Assembly (NCBI RefSeq): GCF_900104555.1
Contig: NZ_FNJU01000001.1
Coordinates: 682,001 to 746,000 of the forward strand
Length of the DNA: 64,000 nt
Source of the DNA: Litchfieldia salsa
GTDB taxonomy: Bacteria; Bacillota; Bacilli; Bacillales; Bacillaceae_L
Direction of reading: 5' to 3'
Under the pieces are notes generated by a model that saw only the letters and a program-made list of their open reading frames with translations, did not search any database and was not told the DNA's origin. Numbering within the stretch: the stretch's first letter is position 1; every line of letters starts with the position of its first letter. Shown here in pieces: positions 32,971 through 42,441 of this stretch. The position numbers were made by a program, and so were the translations under genes.

Positions 32971-34584
32971 TTAGCCAACCCTTTCTCCTCTAAATTCAAT
33001 TGGGGTGACGCCTACGTAGCTTTTAAATACTTTGATAAAGTAACTTTGATTGTCATATCCTAATCGTTCGCATATTTTCCCAACCGGATCGATGGTTTGT
33101 TCTAGCAATTCTTTTGCACGATTCATTTTTGCCTTTGTCACATATTCAACAAATGTTTCTCCAACTTCTTTTTTAAATAAACGGCTGAAATAACTAGAAT
33201 TCAAGTAGAGTTGGTTCGCTACCTCGTCAAGTGTGATTTTCTTTTCCAGATTGATAGAGACATATTTACAAGCCTCAATCACTTCCTTACGACGTGATTG
33301 TGTTCCCATTTCTATCAGTTCAGAAAGTAGAGATTCAAAGTACTTATTTAACCAACATCTCAGCTCGTCTAAAGAATCAATCCCCAATATTTCCTCATGG
33401 AGAACTTCATCAGAATAATTAGTACCAAAAAACTGAAGTGCCTTTAATTTAACCTTTAAATCTAGTAAGAGCTTTAACACCCAATCCTTAACATGTTCTG
33501 ATGAGTAGCCTCTTTCTTTAAATAAATCAGTCCAATTTGTTAAAATAGGAGTCACATTTTTCAAATCTCTCTCAATGATTAATTGTCTAATTTCCACTGA
33601 TACCTGGTCATATAAAGAGAATAACCCTTCAGTCACCTTTGACTCAGGTTTCTTCTTCTCAATTGAAGACTTTTCCATATAGAAGCGTTGGTTTGTACTT
33701 TGTAATAAATGATCTAGTTCTACCCTAAATGATTTCTGTGAATCGAAAACGTCACCAATGATAAATGAAAGTGAAATATTCAACGTGTTTAAAATAACTT
33801 TTTGAATTTTTCTCATACAATCAGTGGCTGCTCCATAGCAATCTGATTTAAGGTTTGAGCTATACGGGAATAGAATGAAAGATTCCTTGATCGAATGAGT
33901 CATATGAACTGAATGATTATTATACTCCCTAAGGACTTCACCAATCACATTCTGAATTGAAAATACCAATGTATCTTCAGAAATAAAAGAATCCTTTGCC
34001 GAACGAGAATTTTGCATAAAGCATAGTGTAGGAATATAAGCCCTACTCCTTAACTCTATCCCCAATGATGCTGCTTCTTCATACCAGTCATCTTCATCAT
34101 AGATTGGCTGATAAATGGTCTTTCTCAAGAAATCTCGTTTCATTGATTCTCTATTTTGTTCAACGATATGTCTCAACCTAAATTCTTGCACTTTCTTTTC
34201 ATTCTCTTTATCTAGATTGTCTTTTACCTTTATTAATACAGCAGTTAAGTCTTCTGGGTTAAGGGTATCTTTTAATAAATAATCTTGTACATTAAGCTGT
34301 AATGCCTGTCTAGCATACTCAAATTCATTGTGACAGGTTAGCATACTCACTTGTATAGTTGGATTTATTTCTCTCATCCTTCTCGTTAATTCGATCCCAT
34401 TCATCTTTGGCATTCCTATATCTGTTATTAATATATCTGGCATTTCTATTAAGGCATGCTCAAGTGCGCTAGCTCCATTTTCATGAGTACTTTGAAGCTT
34501 CAAGCCTAATTGTTCCCACTTAATTGTTTCAGATAATAATTCTAATACTGGATAATCATCATCAACTAGCATCACTTTATACAT
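32971..34584 (-). CDS. YesN-like AraC-type response regulator (module 1)
   Basis: A 537-residue regulator: receiver domain (1-125) with acidic pocket VDDD and phosphorylated D55 in ILITDIGMP, a long middle region, and a C-terminal AraC-type double helix-turn-helix (about 435-537; ITLDEVANQLYLNSSYFSRLFK and YDNQSYFIKVFKSYVGVTP). It should activate the module 1 genes when its sensor partner detects oligosaccharide. The ATG at 34584 follows AGAGGGGGG and overlaps the end of the kinase gene by eight bases. The GH88 gene begins 31 bases downstream, so regulator and enzymes form one transcript. Confidence 0.93.
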   Translation of the reverse strand: MYKVMLVDDDYPVLELLSETIKWEQLGLKLQSTHENGASALEHALIEMPDILITDIGMPKMNGIELTRRMREINPTIQVSMLTCHNEFEYARQALQLNVQDYLLKDTLNPEDLTAVLIKVKDNLDKENEKKVQEFRLRHIVEQNRESMKRDFLRKTIYQPIYDEDDWYEEAASLGIELRSRAYIPTLCFMQNSRSAKDSFISEDTLVFSIQNVIGEVLREYNNHSVHMTHSIKESFILFPYSSNLKSDCYGAATDCMRKIQKVILNTLNISLSFIIGDVFDSQKSFRVELDHLLQSTNQRFYMEKSSIEKKKPESKVTEGLFSLYDQVSVEIRQLIIERDLKNVTPILTNWTDLFKERGYSSEHVKDWVLKLLLDLKVKLKALQFFGTNYSDEVLHEEILGIDSLDELRCWLNKYFESLLSELIEMGTQSRRKEVIEACKYVSINLEKKITLDEVANQLYLNSSYFSRLFKKEVGETFVEYVTKAKMNRAKELLEQTIDPVGKICERLGYDNQSYFIKVFKSYVGVTPIEFRGERVG

Positions 34585-36406
34585 TAGGTCTTTTCCCCCC
34601 TCTAGAAATATACATACTAACCTTTGTCCCACTACCCTCATTACTATGTACTTCCATGTTAAATGCTTCACCAAATGTCATTCGCATTCTTTCATATACA
34701 TTAGAAACTCCAAGACTTGAGAAACCCTTTTTGTTTTTACCATCCAGCAAATCGGTTTTAATGGTTAGATTTTTTCTAAGAACACCTAATACTTCTTGAT
34801 TCATTCCTTGACCATTATCTTCAACAATGATGACAAAATCATTGTTGTTCACATATGCTTCGAGCGAAATGATCCCTGCACTCTGATTTAAACCATGTAT
34901 CATTGAATTTTCAATAATCGGCTGTAAAATAAAACGTGGAATGATTTCACAATATGCAGCTCGAGATACATTGACTTCTAATTGAACCTTTTCCTTTTGT
35001 CGCATATTCATTAATTTCACAAAATCTTTGACAATGTCCACTTCTTCTTGAAATGAAATCATTCCTTTATCCTTGTCAATTGTCATACGTAATAGTTTTG
35101 ATAAAGAACTAATCATTTCAGCGCTCTCATAATCACCCTTTCTCATTACCTTCATTCGAATAGAATTGAGTACATTGAAAAGAAAATGCGGATTAATTTG
35201 TGCTTGTAACATCGCAAACTCTGCTTTACGTTTTCTTGCCTGTGTGTCCGTAATTTCTTTAATCATTTCATTTATTCGATCAAGCATTTGATCAAATGAG
35301 TTCGATAGTCTTCCTATTTCATCTTTACTTCTAATATTTGTTCGAACTTCCAGATTCCCCCCCTGTACGGTTGTTGCTACATTCCCCAAGTGAACTAACG
35401 GCCTTGTAATCGTTTGCATTATAGATGTTAGCAGTAAGAAAAATAAAATGAATGAGATCACTTGCGCAAAGAAAACTCTGTCAAAGATTGAGTTGATTTT
35501 GCTAATCGCTTGTTTATACGGAACAATTGAAATTAATTTCCAACCTGTGTATGGAATAGAGTGTTCTGCGTAGAGATAATTTTCGTTTGATATATCAATG
35601 ATGTTTGAAAAGCCTTCATTTTGGACTTGTTCTAAGTAGGGGAAAGAATGGCCGATTTGGTCATCTTCTCTATGCGAAATAATATGATTAGAACCGTCAA
35701 TTAACAACATTTCTCTGTTACCTGGAATACTTTCGAAAGCTTGTTTTATTTTATTCTCCATAATCGTCACAATCACATAACCATATATCTTTAAATTAGA
35801 GTCTCGAAGTGTTCGTGCAACAGAAATCTGATAGGGATTAAGTGTTTGTTCAGACTTAAAAACAGTTGGTTGACTACCAATCCAAATGGTTTCATATCCA
35901 TATACACCATCTAATTCTTTAAACCATGATTCCTGAAATAGCTGCTCAGGCTGATAGTCATCAATCGGATAGTTTGTGTAGTGTTTTCCATTTTTAAGAA
36001 GAATCGTTACATATGATTTTTCACCGAGCAAGGTAATATTTTCAATTGTTTTTGCTACCTTGCTATATTCCATATACTCCTGATATTGCTCATTTGGGAT
36101 CGTAATCTTATCTTGATTGAGGTCTATATTTGCGTTTTTCTTTAGGATCGTACTAATCTCTGAATCAAGTTGAATGTAATTTGCTGCATATAGCATATCT
36201 TCAAATAGTTTTGATACATATTCTCCAGCCAATTTTAACTCTCGATCTGCATTTGATATCGCTTGTTCTTTCATCGCATCTTTCGTTAAATAGCTATTTA
36301 TAAATAAAGTAAGTATAGCGGGAATGACGATGCATATAACAGATGTCAAAATCACTTTAAAACGAAAAGAGTGGGGTGTCAGCTTTTGCTGTATCCAATT
36401 CCACAT
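34577..36406 (-). CDS. YesM-like sensor histidine kinase (module 1)
   Basis: A 609-residue membrane kinase: first helix at about residues 15-37, extracellular cache-type sensor (40-285), second helix (about 290-315), HAMP, then a histidine-kinase domain with QINPHFLFNVLNSIRMK (phosphorylated His in NPHFLFN) and ATPase box VEDNGQGM. This LytS/YesM class phosphorylates AraC-type partners. AAAGGAGG six bases upstream fixes the ATG at 36406 over an upstream TTG. It precedes its regulator with overlap. The external sensor may recognise the binding protein encoded just upstream, as seen for related systems; this is inference. Confidence 0.93.
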   Translation of the reverse strand: MWNWIQQKLTPHSFRFKVILTSVICIVIPAILTLFINSYLTKDAMKEQAISNADRELKLAGEYVSKLFEDMLYAANYIQLDSEISTILKKNANIDLNQDKITIPNEQYQEYMEYSKVAKTIENITLLGEKSYVTILLKNGKHYTNYPIDDYQPEQLFQESWFKELDGVYGYETIWIGSQPTVFKSEQTLNPYQISVARTLRDSNLKIYGYVIVTIMENKIKQAFESIPGNREMLLIDGSNHIISHREDDQIGHSFPYLEQVQNEGFSNIIDISNENYLYAEHSIPYTGWKLISIVPYKQAISKINSIFDRVFFAQVISFILFFLLLTSIMQTITRPLVHLGNVATTVQGGNLEVRTNIRSKDEIGRLSNSFDQMLDRINEMIKEITDTQARKRKAEFAMLQAQINPHFLFNVLNSIRMKVMRKGDYESAEMISSLSKLLRMTIDKDKGMISFQEEVDIVKDFVKLMNMRQKEKVQLEVNVSRAAYCEIIPRFILQPIIENSMIHGLNQSAGIISLEAYVNNNDFVIIVEDNGQGMNQEVLGVLRKNLTIKTDLLDGKNKKGFSSLGVSNVYERMRMTFGEAFNMEVHSNEGSGTKVSMYISRGGKRPNV

Positions 36407-36499
36407 AACCAACCTCCTTTAGCTAGATATACCTAAAGTTAAAAGTGATAACGAAGAATTTCTAGGTTTACCTTATACTACCATCCCTTTACTGTTTGC

Positions 36500-36548
36500 C
36501 GATAGTATAAAAAAAGAAGGGGGCACAGAAATTAGGCCCCTACATTTA
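36500..36548 (-). terminator. Weak terminator between binding-protein and kinase genes
   Basis: On the minus strand AGGGGC and GCCCCCT arms are followed by TCTTTTTTT. The short stem suggests partial termination, giving more transporter than regulator message. Confidence 0.55.
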
Positions 36549-36562
36549 TATTCATTTATCTT

Positions 36563-37921
36563 TTATTGATTACTATCAATGATTTCTTGAACACGTTTTT
36601 GAGTCGCTGTAATCGTAGCATCAATATCCTGCTTGCCTAAGATTAATTTCTCATACTCATCATTTATAACCTTATATAGCTCAGATTGATATGCTACAGG
36701 TGGAATAATCTTAGATGACTTTGCTGATTTTAATACATTTACTAGTGATTCCTTATCTACTTTTTCTGGGCTTACCGTTCCTGCAAGAATTCCATCAATA
36801 ATTGAACCTAAATCATCTTCACTCACACCATTCCATGAAGGAATATTCTTCCCTTGAACAATTTGGCCTTCAGAGGTGTACCAGCGAATAAATGTATATG
36901 CAGCTTCCTTTTGTTCTGAGTTCGCAGCTACAGACATGAAGTCAGTTGTCACAGGCGTATATCCACCTTCTGCCCCCTCTTCATTCTTTGGATATGGAGC
37001 TACAGCTACATCAAACTCAAGTGGAAATTGATCTGTGCCTCCTAATTCTGTATTCATCCAGCTTCCGATTAAAACCATGCTTGCATCTTGACCAAAAAAT
37101 TGGTTGCGATAGTGAAGCTTCTGAGAAATAATATCTGTATAAGGTACTGCTGACTGATCTGTTTTTTCCATTTGAACACGCATTTCTAACGTTTTACGGA
37201 ATAGTGGGCTTTCAATATTTGATGTTCCATCCGCTTTCACGAATTCAGTATTATCTTCTTCACTGGCTAGAGCAAGTTTCATAAATTCCATCCAACCACC
37301 ACCCTGTGGGCCATGGAAGTATGTTCCATAATGATCATCCGTCTTTAATGCTTTTGCATATTCCATATACTCATCCCAAGTCCAGTCAGTTGGAACTTCT
37401 AGACCAGCCGCGTCTAGGTGACTTTTGTTAAGAAGTACATACCAAGGATTGAACTTTCCTGGAAGTGCATAATAGTTATCATCTATTTTTGTATCTACTT
37501 TGTATTCATCTGTTAACGTATATCCATCTTTTTCGATAAACTCATCGATTGGAGCGACCATTCCTAAAGCGACACGTTGGGCGTAACTAGCAGGATCACT
37601 AAACATTAATACATCTAATTGTTCTCCAGATGCAGCGGCCAAATCTAATTTTTGAATCGCTTCTTGTGTATCACCCTTCTCACTTAAGATGACTAAATCC
37701 ACATCAATCTTTGGATACTCATCTTCAAAAGCTGCAATCGTTTCTTGCCAGTTATAACTAGCTTCATTTCCATGTGTATGAAACTTTATCGTTACTGCCT
37801 CATCCGTTTTCTCTGTCTCATCATTTGTCCCTGAAGTGCTCTCCCCACCGCCAGTACATCCAACTAAACCACCAAGTAAAATTGTTGATGCAAAAATCGT
37901 TGATAACATCTTTTTCTTCAT
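36563..37921 (-). CDS. CUT1-type sugar-binding lipoprotein (module 1 importer)
   Basis: A 452-residue extracellular solute-binding protein (family 1). The signal peptide ends in lipobox LVGC with Cys22 lipidated, followed by a Ser/Thr/Glu linker. The mature domain has EAIQKLDLAAASGEQLDVLM, MVLIGSWMNTELGG and YTFIRWYTSEGQ blocks typical of oligosaccharide binders. It delivers its ligand to the two permeases encoded upstream (38060-39849). AAGGGGGAAG precedes the ATG. The ligand is presumably the uronate- or galactose-containing oligosaccharide processed by the adjacent enzymes; the sequence alone does not reveal it. Confidence 0.93.
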   Translation of the reverse strand: MKKKMLSTIFASTILLGGLVGCTGGGESTSGTNDETEKTDEAVTIKFHTHGNEASYNWQETIAAFEDEYPKIDVDLVILSEKGDTQEAIQKLDLAAASGEQLDVLMFSDPASYAQRVALGMVAPIDEFIEKDGYTLTDEYKVDTKIDDNYYALPGKFNPWYVLLNKSHLDAAGLEVPTDWTWDEYMEYAKALKTDDHYGTYFHGPQGGGWMEFMKLALASEEDNTEFVKADGTSNIESPLFRKTLEMRVQMEKTDQSAVPYTDIISQKLHYRNQFFGQDASMVLIGSWMNTELGGTDQFPLEFDVAVAPYPKNEEGAEGGYTPVTTDFMSVAANSEQKEAAYTFIRWYTSEGQIVQGKNIPSWNGVSEDDLGSIIDGILAGTVSPEKVDKESLVNVLKSAKSSKIIPPVAYQSELYKVINDEYEKLILGKQDIDATITATQKRVQEIIDSNQ

Positions 37922-38059
37922 GTTACTTCCCCCTTTTAATGATCAAATAAAAAACTATGAAAACCCTTACACCAAAATTATAGCAAAGGCTCTTCCTAAT
38001 GAAATGGAAATAATTTTACTACTATTATAAATTATTTGACATTCATCTCCACGTTTTCG

Positions 38060-38893
38060 TTATCCCTTCACCCCACCAAGAGCGATTCCATCAATTACTT
38101 GTTTTTGGCCGATCACAAATATAATGAGTAAAGGCAGAATAGCTGAAACGGCTGCTGCCATGATAAGAGAGTAAAATTCTCCATTTATGGTTGTGAATTT
38201 CTGCATCGCTAATTGAATCGTGTAAAGTGAGTCTGTACGTAAGAAAATGAGCGGGTTTTGGTAATCATTCCATGTCCAAATAAATCTCAATATCGCATAA
38301 GTAGCAATGGCTGGCCGTACGATTGGTAAGGCAATAAACCAAAAGATTCTCCAATGACCCGCACCATCAATTTTCGCCGCTTCAATATATTCATTATGAA
38401 TCCCCATGAAAAACTGTCTGAGCATAAATGTACCTAAGACACTAAAGCTACCTAAAAGCACAAGCCCTAAATGACTATCAAATAAACCGATATTACGATA
38501 AAGAATAAATTGTGGCACTAAACTTGCTTGTGGTGGAACCATATACGTTGCTAAGACAATAATAAACAACCATTTACCTGCTGGGAAGTTAACCTTTGAA
38601 AATCCATATGCGGCCATCGCTGATACAGTACATGAAACGACAGTCGTTGCGACCGCGACCTTTATCGAGTTCCAATAATAAATATAGAATGGAAATTGCC
38701 CAAACCACACTTCCTTAAAATTATTGATTCCATTCCATCTTTCAGGAATCCATTGAATTGGAAAAGTAAATACATCTGCTTCGATTTTGAATGAGGTTGA
38801 TAGCATCCATGCAAATGGTAGTAAAAACAAAAGACTTACGAAAAAAACAAGTATCGTAATGATGATTTTTGATAGGTTGATTTGCTGTAACAT
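38060..38893 (-). CDS. Carbohydrate ABC permease, MalG type (module 1)
   Basis: A 277-residue inner-membrane permease with six predicted helices. The EAA loop EYIEAAKIDGAGHWRIFWFIALPIV, which docks the ATPase, is intact, and the C-terminus IDGIALGGVKG is typical of MalG-like subunits. The GGGAGG-preceded ATG at 38893 is preferred over an upstream TTG at 38911. It follows the MalF-type gene by 14 bases and precedes the binding-protein gene by about 140 bases. No ATPase gene is present in the module, so a shared MsmX-like ATPase is expected. Confidence 0.93.
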   Translation of the reverse strand: MLQQINLSKIIITILVFFVSLLFLLPFAWMLSTSFKIEADVFTFPIQWIPERWNGINNFKEVWFGQFPFYIYYWNSIKVAVATTVVSCTVSAMAAYGFSKVNFPAGKWLFIIVLATYMVPPQASLVPQFILYRNIGLFDSHLGLVLLGSFSVLGTFMLRQFFMGIHNEYIEAAKIDGAGHWRIFWFIALPIVRPAIATYAILRFIWTWNDYQNPLIFLRTDSLYTIQLAMQKFTTINGEFYSLIMAAAVSAILPLLIIFVIGQKQVIDGIALGGVKG

Positions 38894-38907
38894 TCCTATT
38901 CCTCCCC

Positions 38908-39849
38908 TCAATAATTAACCCATTTCTTTTGGCCGATCCATTGGAATATCGTAATTAAAAAGACAATTAAAAATAAGATGACCGCCATTGCTGATGAATA
39001 CCCAATATCTAAGTTTACAAAAGCTGTATCATACAAGTGCCAGACAAGTACACTTGTGGAATGTAATGGACCACCTTTTGTCAAAACAGCAATCAAGTCA
39101 AATACCTTAAAAGTAGCAATAATTCCTGTTATAAGTAAGAAAAATGATGTCGGAGATACCATTGGGAATGTAATTTTACGAAATCTCTGCCATGAATTTG
39201 CTCCATCCATCTCTGCCGCTTCATATAGCTCCCTTGGAATGGATTGAAGACCTGCGATGTAAATAATGAGATTAAATCCTACAGAAATCCAAACCTGTAT
39301 TAACATAACTGATATCAAAGCAAAGTTTGGATCAGCAATCCATAATGGAGGATTTTCAATTCCAAGTGACATCAATGTTTGATTAATTGGTCCAGCCGAA
39401 GGGTGAAACAAAACCTGCCAAACAACTGCGATTGCAACAACACTAGAAATGTAAGGCATAAAAAATGCGACTTTAAAGTAACTTTTCATGTAAACGCTTT
39501 TATCTATCACAACAGCTAATACTAATGATATCGCCATACAAATGGGGACTGTGAAAAGAAAGATTCCATTGTTTAAGAGCGATTTCGTAAACACTTTATC
39601 TCCAAATAATCCCTTAAAATTTTCAAAGCCTATCCATTTTAACTGATCGATATTCTGTATAAACTTCCAATCGGCAAAGCTTAAAATAAATGTTGCAAAG
39701 ATTGGTATCAAAACTAAGATTGAAACTCCAATTAACATGGGAGCGACAAATAAAAAACCCGCTAAATTCTCACTTCTTTGAAGTGATGATGTTTTTTTCC
39801 TTACACGTCTTACCTTTGAGGAAGTGGATATTTCAATCTTCGTACTCAT
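38908..39849 (-). CDS. Carbohydrate ABC permease, MalF type (module 1)
   Basis: A 313-residue permease: an N-terminal basic cytoplasmic tail (about 25 residues) and six helices. The EAA loop reads ELYEAAEMDGANSWQRFRKITFPMV. It pairs with the MalG-type subunit encoded next. AGGAG seven bases before the ATG supports the start. It is the first gene of the module 1 importer; the 240 bases upstream hold its unidentified promoter and a short dispersed-repeat fragment. A cre-like sequence lies inside the coding region near 39489. Confidence 0.93.
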   Translation of the reverse strand: MSTKIEISTSSKVRRVRKKTSSLQRSENLAGFLFVAPMLIGVSILVLIPIFATFILSFADWKFIQNIDQLKWIGFENFKGLFGDKVFTKSLLNNGIFLFTVPICMAISLVLAVVIDKSVYMKSYFKVAFFMPYISSVVAIAVVWQVLFHPSAGPINQTLMSLGIENPPLWIADPNFALISVMLIQVWISVGFNLIIYIAGLQSIPRELYEAAEMDGANSWQRFRKITFPMVSPTSFFLLITGIIATFKVFDLIAVLTKGGPLHSTSVLVWHLYDTAFVNLDIGYSSAMAVILFLIVFLITIFQWIGQKKWVNY

Positions 39850-39951
39850 AGGCTAGCTCCTCTCTCTTCATTTATAAATCTATTATAAAAAATAAAGATG
39901 CCCAACCCTTAACGCTATTTTGATGTAAATCGAAATTTTTTTTACCTATTT

Positions 39952-40000
39952 ACAAGAAAAGCGGAAGGCGCCCGCTTATCGGCGACAGGCATAAGACGAA
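39952..40000. repeat. Fragment of a dispersed Bacillus intergenic repeat
   Basis: AGCGGAAGGCGCCCGCTTAT and the following CGGCGACAGGCATAAGACGA look like the GC-rich ends of intergenic repeats common in Bacillus genomes. Only one piece is present and no inverted partner was found, so this is a tentative call. Confidence 0.4.
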
Positions 40001-40046
40001 TCACTCAGAAAATCATGAGTTCAAACCTTTATAGTTCCTAAACATC

Positions 40047-40094
40047 AAAAAAGACAGGTAATAGACGACTATCATCTATTACTCTGTCTTTTAA
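40047..40094 (-). terminator. Terminator of the alpha-xylosidase gene
   Basis: Long stem AAAAGACAG-TAATAGA with TCTATTA-CTGTCTTTT. Marks the end of module 2 and its border with module 1. Confidence 0.85.
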
Positions 40095-40096
40095 AA

Positions 40097-42412
40097 TTAG
40101 TTTAAGATAATTTTGAGTTCATTTGATGATTGGATTGAAATTGTTACCCCCTCTGGTCCACTCGTCCACTGACCACTTGAAGTAGATTGAATAGAATCTT
40201 CTCCATGTAGTAGGATAGAAAATGGCTGATTATTCATATCAGCAACAACAGAAATCTCCTTACCCTGACGCTCGATTGTAATTAGACTAACTTGTTCACC
40301 ATTCACATCATAGATTGGCGTAGAAACTTTCTTTCCATCTTGTAATGCATATACATGAAAACATACATCTTTTGTATAATCATAGTCAGGTCGATCAGTT
40401 ATTGCACCTCTTGGTAAAACAGTGTTCTGTTTTACAAAAAGTGGTAGACTGAAATAATCATATTTTTCTTTTCTCCATGTTCCACCTTCAACAATTTCTC
40501 CTGAAAGAAGATGTGTCCATGTTCCATTTGGTAAGTAATAGGATCCAATTCCTTCTTCATTAAAAATTGGTGATACCAGAATAGACTCTCCAAGCATGTA
40601 TTGTCTATCCAAGGATTCGCAAAGTGTATCCTCAGGAAATTCTAGTAGCATTGAACGCATAACAGGAATACCTGTTTGACTATTTTCAACAGCCGTTCTA
40701 TAGAGATAAGGCATTAAGCTATTCTTTAACTCAACAAATTGTCTTGCAACATCCACTGCTTCTTCATCAAATTGCCATGGCACGCGGTATGATGAACTAC
40801 CATGGAATCGACTATGACTTGATAATAAACCAAATGCTGTCCATCTCTTAAACACATCTGGCGTAGCAGTGTTTTCAAACCCACCAATATCATGACTCCA
40901 ATAACCAAACCCAGACATTGTTAATGATAGTCCACCACGTAAGCTTTCAGCCATTGCTTCAAATGTTGAATCACAGTCCCCACCCCAATGAACAGGGAAT
41001 TTCTGACCACCAGTAGTTGCCGAACGAGCAAATACAATTGCCTCTTTTTCACCTTTTTCTTCTTTAAGCAGGTTGTAGACTACCTCATTATATTTATAGG
41101 CATAATAGTTATGCATTTTAAATGGATCAGACCCATCATAATAAACCACATCTGTTGGAATACGTTCACCAAAGTCAGTTTTAAATGAATCAACACCCAT
41201 ATCTAGAAGAACTTTTAACTTCTCAGCATACCACTCACAAGCCTTTGGATTACTGAAGTCAACAATTCCCATTCCCGCTTGCCAAAGATCCCATTGCCAC
41301 ACATCACCATTGGCACGTTTTATTAGAAATCCTTGCTCTGCCGCCTCATCAAACAGCTTCGACTTTTGAGCAATGTATGGATTAATCCAGACACAAATCT
41401 TTAAGCCTTTATCCTTTAGTCTTTTAAGCATTGACTGTGGATCAGGAAAATTCCTCTCATCCCATACAAAGTTGCTCCATTCAAATTCCTTCATCCAAAA
41501 ACAATCAAAGTGAAAGACACTTAGAGGAATGCCACGTTCAGCCATACCATCGACAAAGTGATTAACCGTTTCTTCATTGTAATCTGTAGTGAAGGATGTT
41601 GATAACCATAGCCCAAATGACCATGCTGGTGGAAGTGCTGGCTTACCAGTTAAGTCTGTGTAACGACTAACTACTTCCTTCGGTGTTGGTCCATTAATCA
41701 GGTAGTAATCTAAATACTCTCCTTCTACACTAAATTGTGATTTTGAAACGACTTCTGACCCTAATTCATAACTTACCATTTCTGGATGGTTCACAAAAAT
41801 ACCATATCCACGATTACTTAAATAAAATGGGATATTTTTATACGATTGCTCTGAGCTTGTTCCTCCATCCTCATTCCAAACATCGACCGTTTGGCCATTT
41901 TTAACATAAGGAGTAAAACGCTCACCTAGCCCGTATAATTGCTCACCAACCTTTAAGCTATGCTGACCTCTCATATAGGTCTTATTTTCAGGACCAGTAA
42001 TCCAAGCTAATCCTTTCCCATCTATGATTGTTAATGTTGAAGAACCGTCTATAAGCTCAATTCGAAACGGCTGTTTACTAATCTTAGCAGTTAATGTACC
42101 ACTAGAAAAAATCAATTCCTTTTCATTTTCTTCCAGTTGATAGCTCGTTTGATTATGACTAACCTCAAAGTTAGGATATCTCTTTGCTCCACCTTTATAA
42201 TGCCAAGTTTGCACACGAATCACATTTTCTACAGGTGAAGTTAATTTAATCGTTAAAAGAGGTCCATCAAGTGTATCTCCTCTGTGATTAATGTGTTTGC
42301 AAGGGGCATATAGAATAACACCCTCATCATCCTTTTCTATGTCATGAATTTCTTTTGGAAAATTAATTGTATATCCTTCTTTAACAAGCCAGTTTCCACT
42401 TGTAAATTTCAT
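40097..42412 (-). CDS. yicI: GH31 alpha-xylosidase, YicI type
   Basis: A 771-residue cytoplasmic enzyme removing alpha-1,6-xylosyl units from the non-reducing end of xyloglucan oligosaccharides or isoprimeverose. It aligns with E. coli YicI over its full length: NWLVKEGYTINFP start, VGEQLYGLGERFTPYVKNGQ, LPPAWSFGLWLSTSFTT, nucleophile D413 in SFKTDFGERIP and acid/base D479 in HWGGDC. SFGLWLSTSF is typical of the xylosidase branch rather than of alpha-glucosidases. AAGGGAGTGG precedes the ATG. It is the last gene of the unit, 29 bases after the GH42 gene, and ends at a strong terminator. Confidence 0.95.
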   Translation of the reverse strand: MKFTSGNWLVKEGYTINFPKEIHDIEKDDEGVILYAPCKHINHRGDTLDGPLLTIKLTSPVENVIRVQTWHYKGGAKRYPNFEVSHNQTSYQLEENEKELIFSSGTLTAKISKQPFRIELIDGSSTLTIIDGKGLAWITGPENKTYMRGQHSLKVGEQLYGLGERFTPYVKNGQTVDVWNEDGGTSSEQSYKNIPFYLSNRGYGIFVNHPEMVSYELGSEVVSKSQFSVEGEYLDYYLINGPTPKEVVSRYTDLTGKPALPPAWSFGLWLSTSFTTDYNEETVNHFVDGMAERGIPLSVFHFDCFWMKEFEWSNFVWDERNFPDPQSMLKRLKDKGLKICVWINPYIAQKSKLFDEAAEQGFLIKRANGDVWQWDLWQAGMGIVDFSNPKACEWYAEKLKVLLDMGVDSFKTDFGERIPTDVVYYDGSDPFKMHNYYAYKYNEVVYNLLKEEKGEKEAIVFARSATTGGQKFPVHWGGDCDSTFEAMAESLRGGLSLTMSGFGYWSHDIGGFENTATPDVFKRWTAFGLLSSHSRFHGSSSYRVPWQFDEEAVDVARQFVELKNSLMPYLYRTAVENSQTGIPVMRSMLLEFPEDTLCESLDRQYMLGESILVSPIFNEEGIGSYYLPNGTWTHLLSGEIVEGGTWRKEKYDYFSLPLFVKQNTVLPRGAITDRPDYDYTKDVCFHVYALQDGKKVSTPIYDVNGEQVSLITIERQGKEISVVADMNNQPFSILLHGEDSIQSTSSGQWTSGPEGVTISIQSSNELKIILN

Positions 42413-42441
42413 CTATGTTCCACTCCCTTAAAATAGTAATC

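Noticed and set aside
39489-39502. cre-like TGTAAACGCTTTTA inside the module 1 MalF-type gene
   Set aside because: It is within coding sequence about 350 bases after the start and lacks the final conserved C; possible but not supported.
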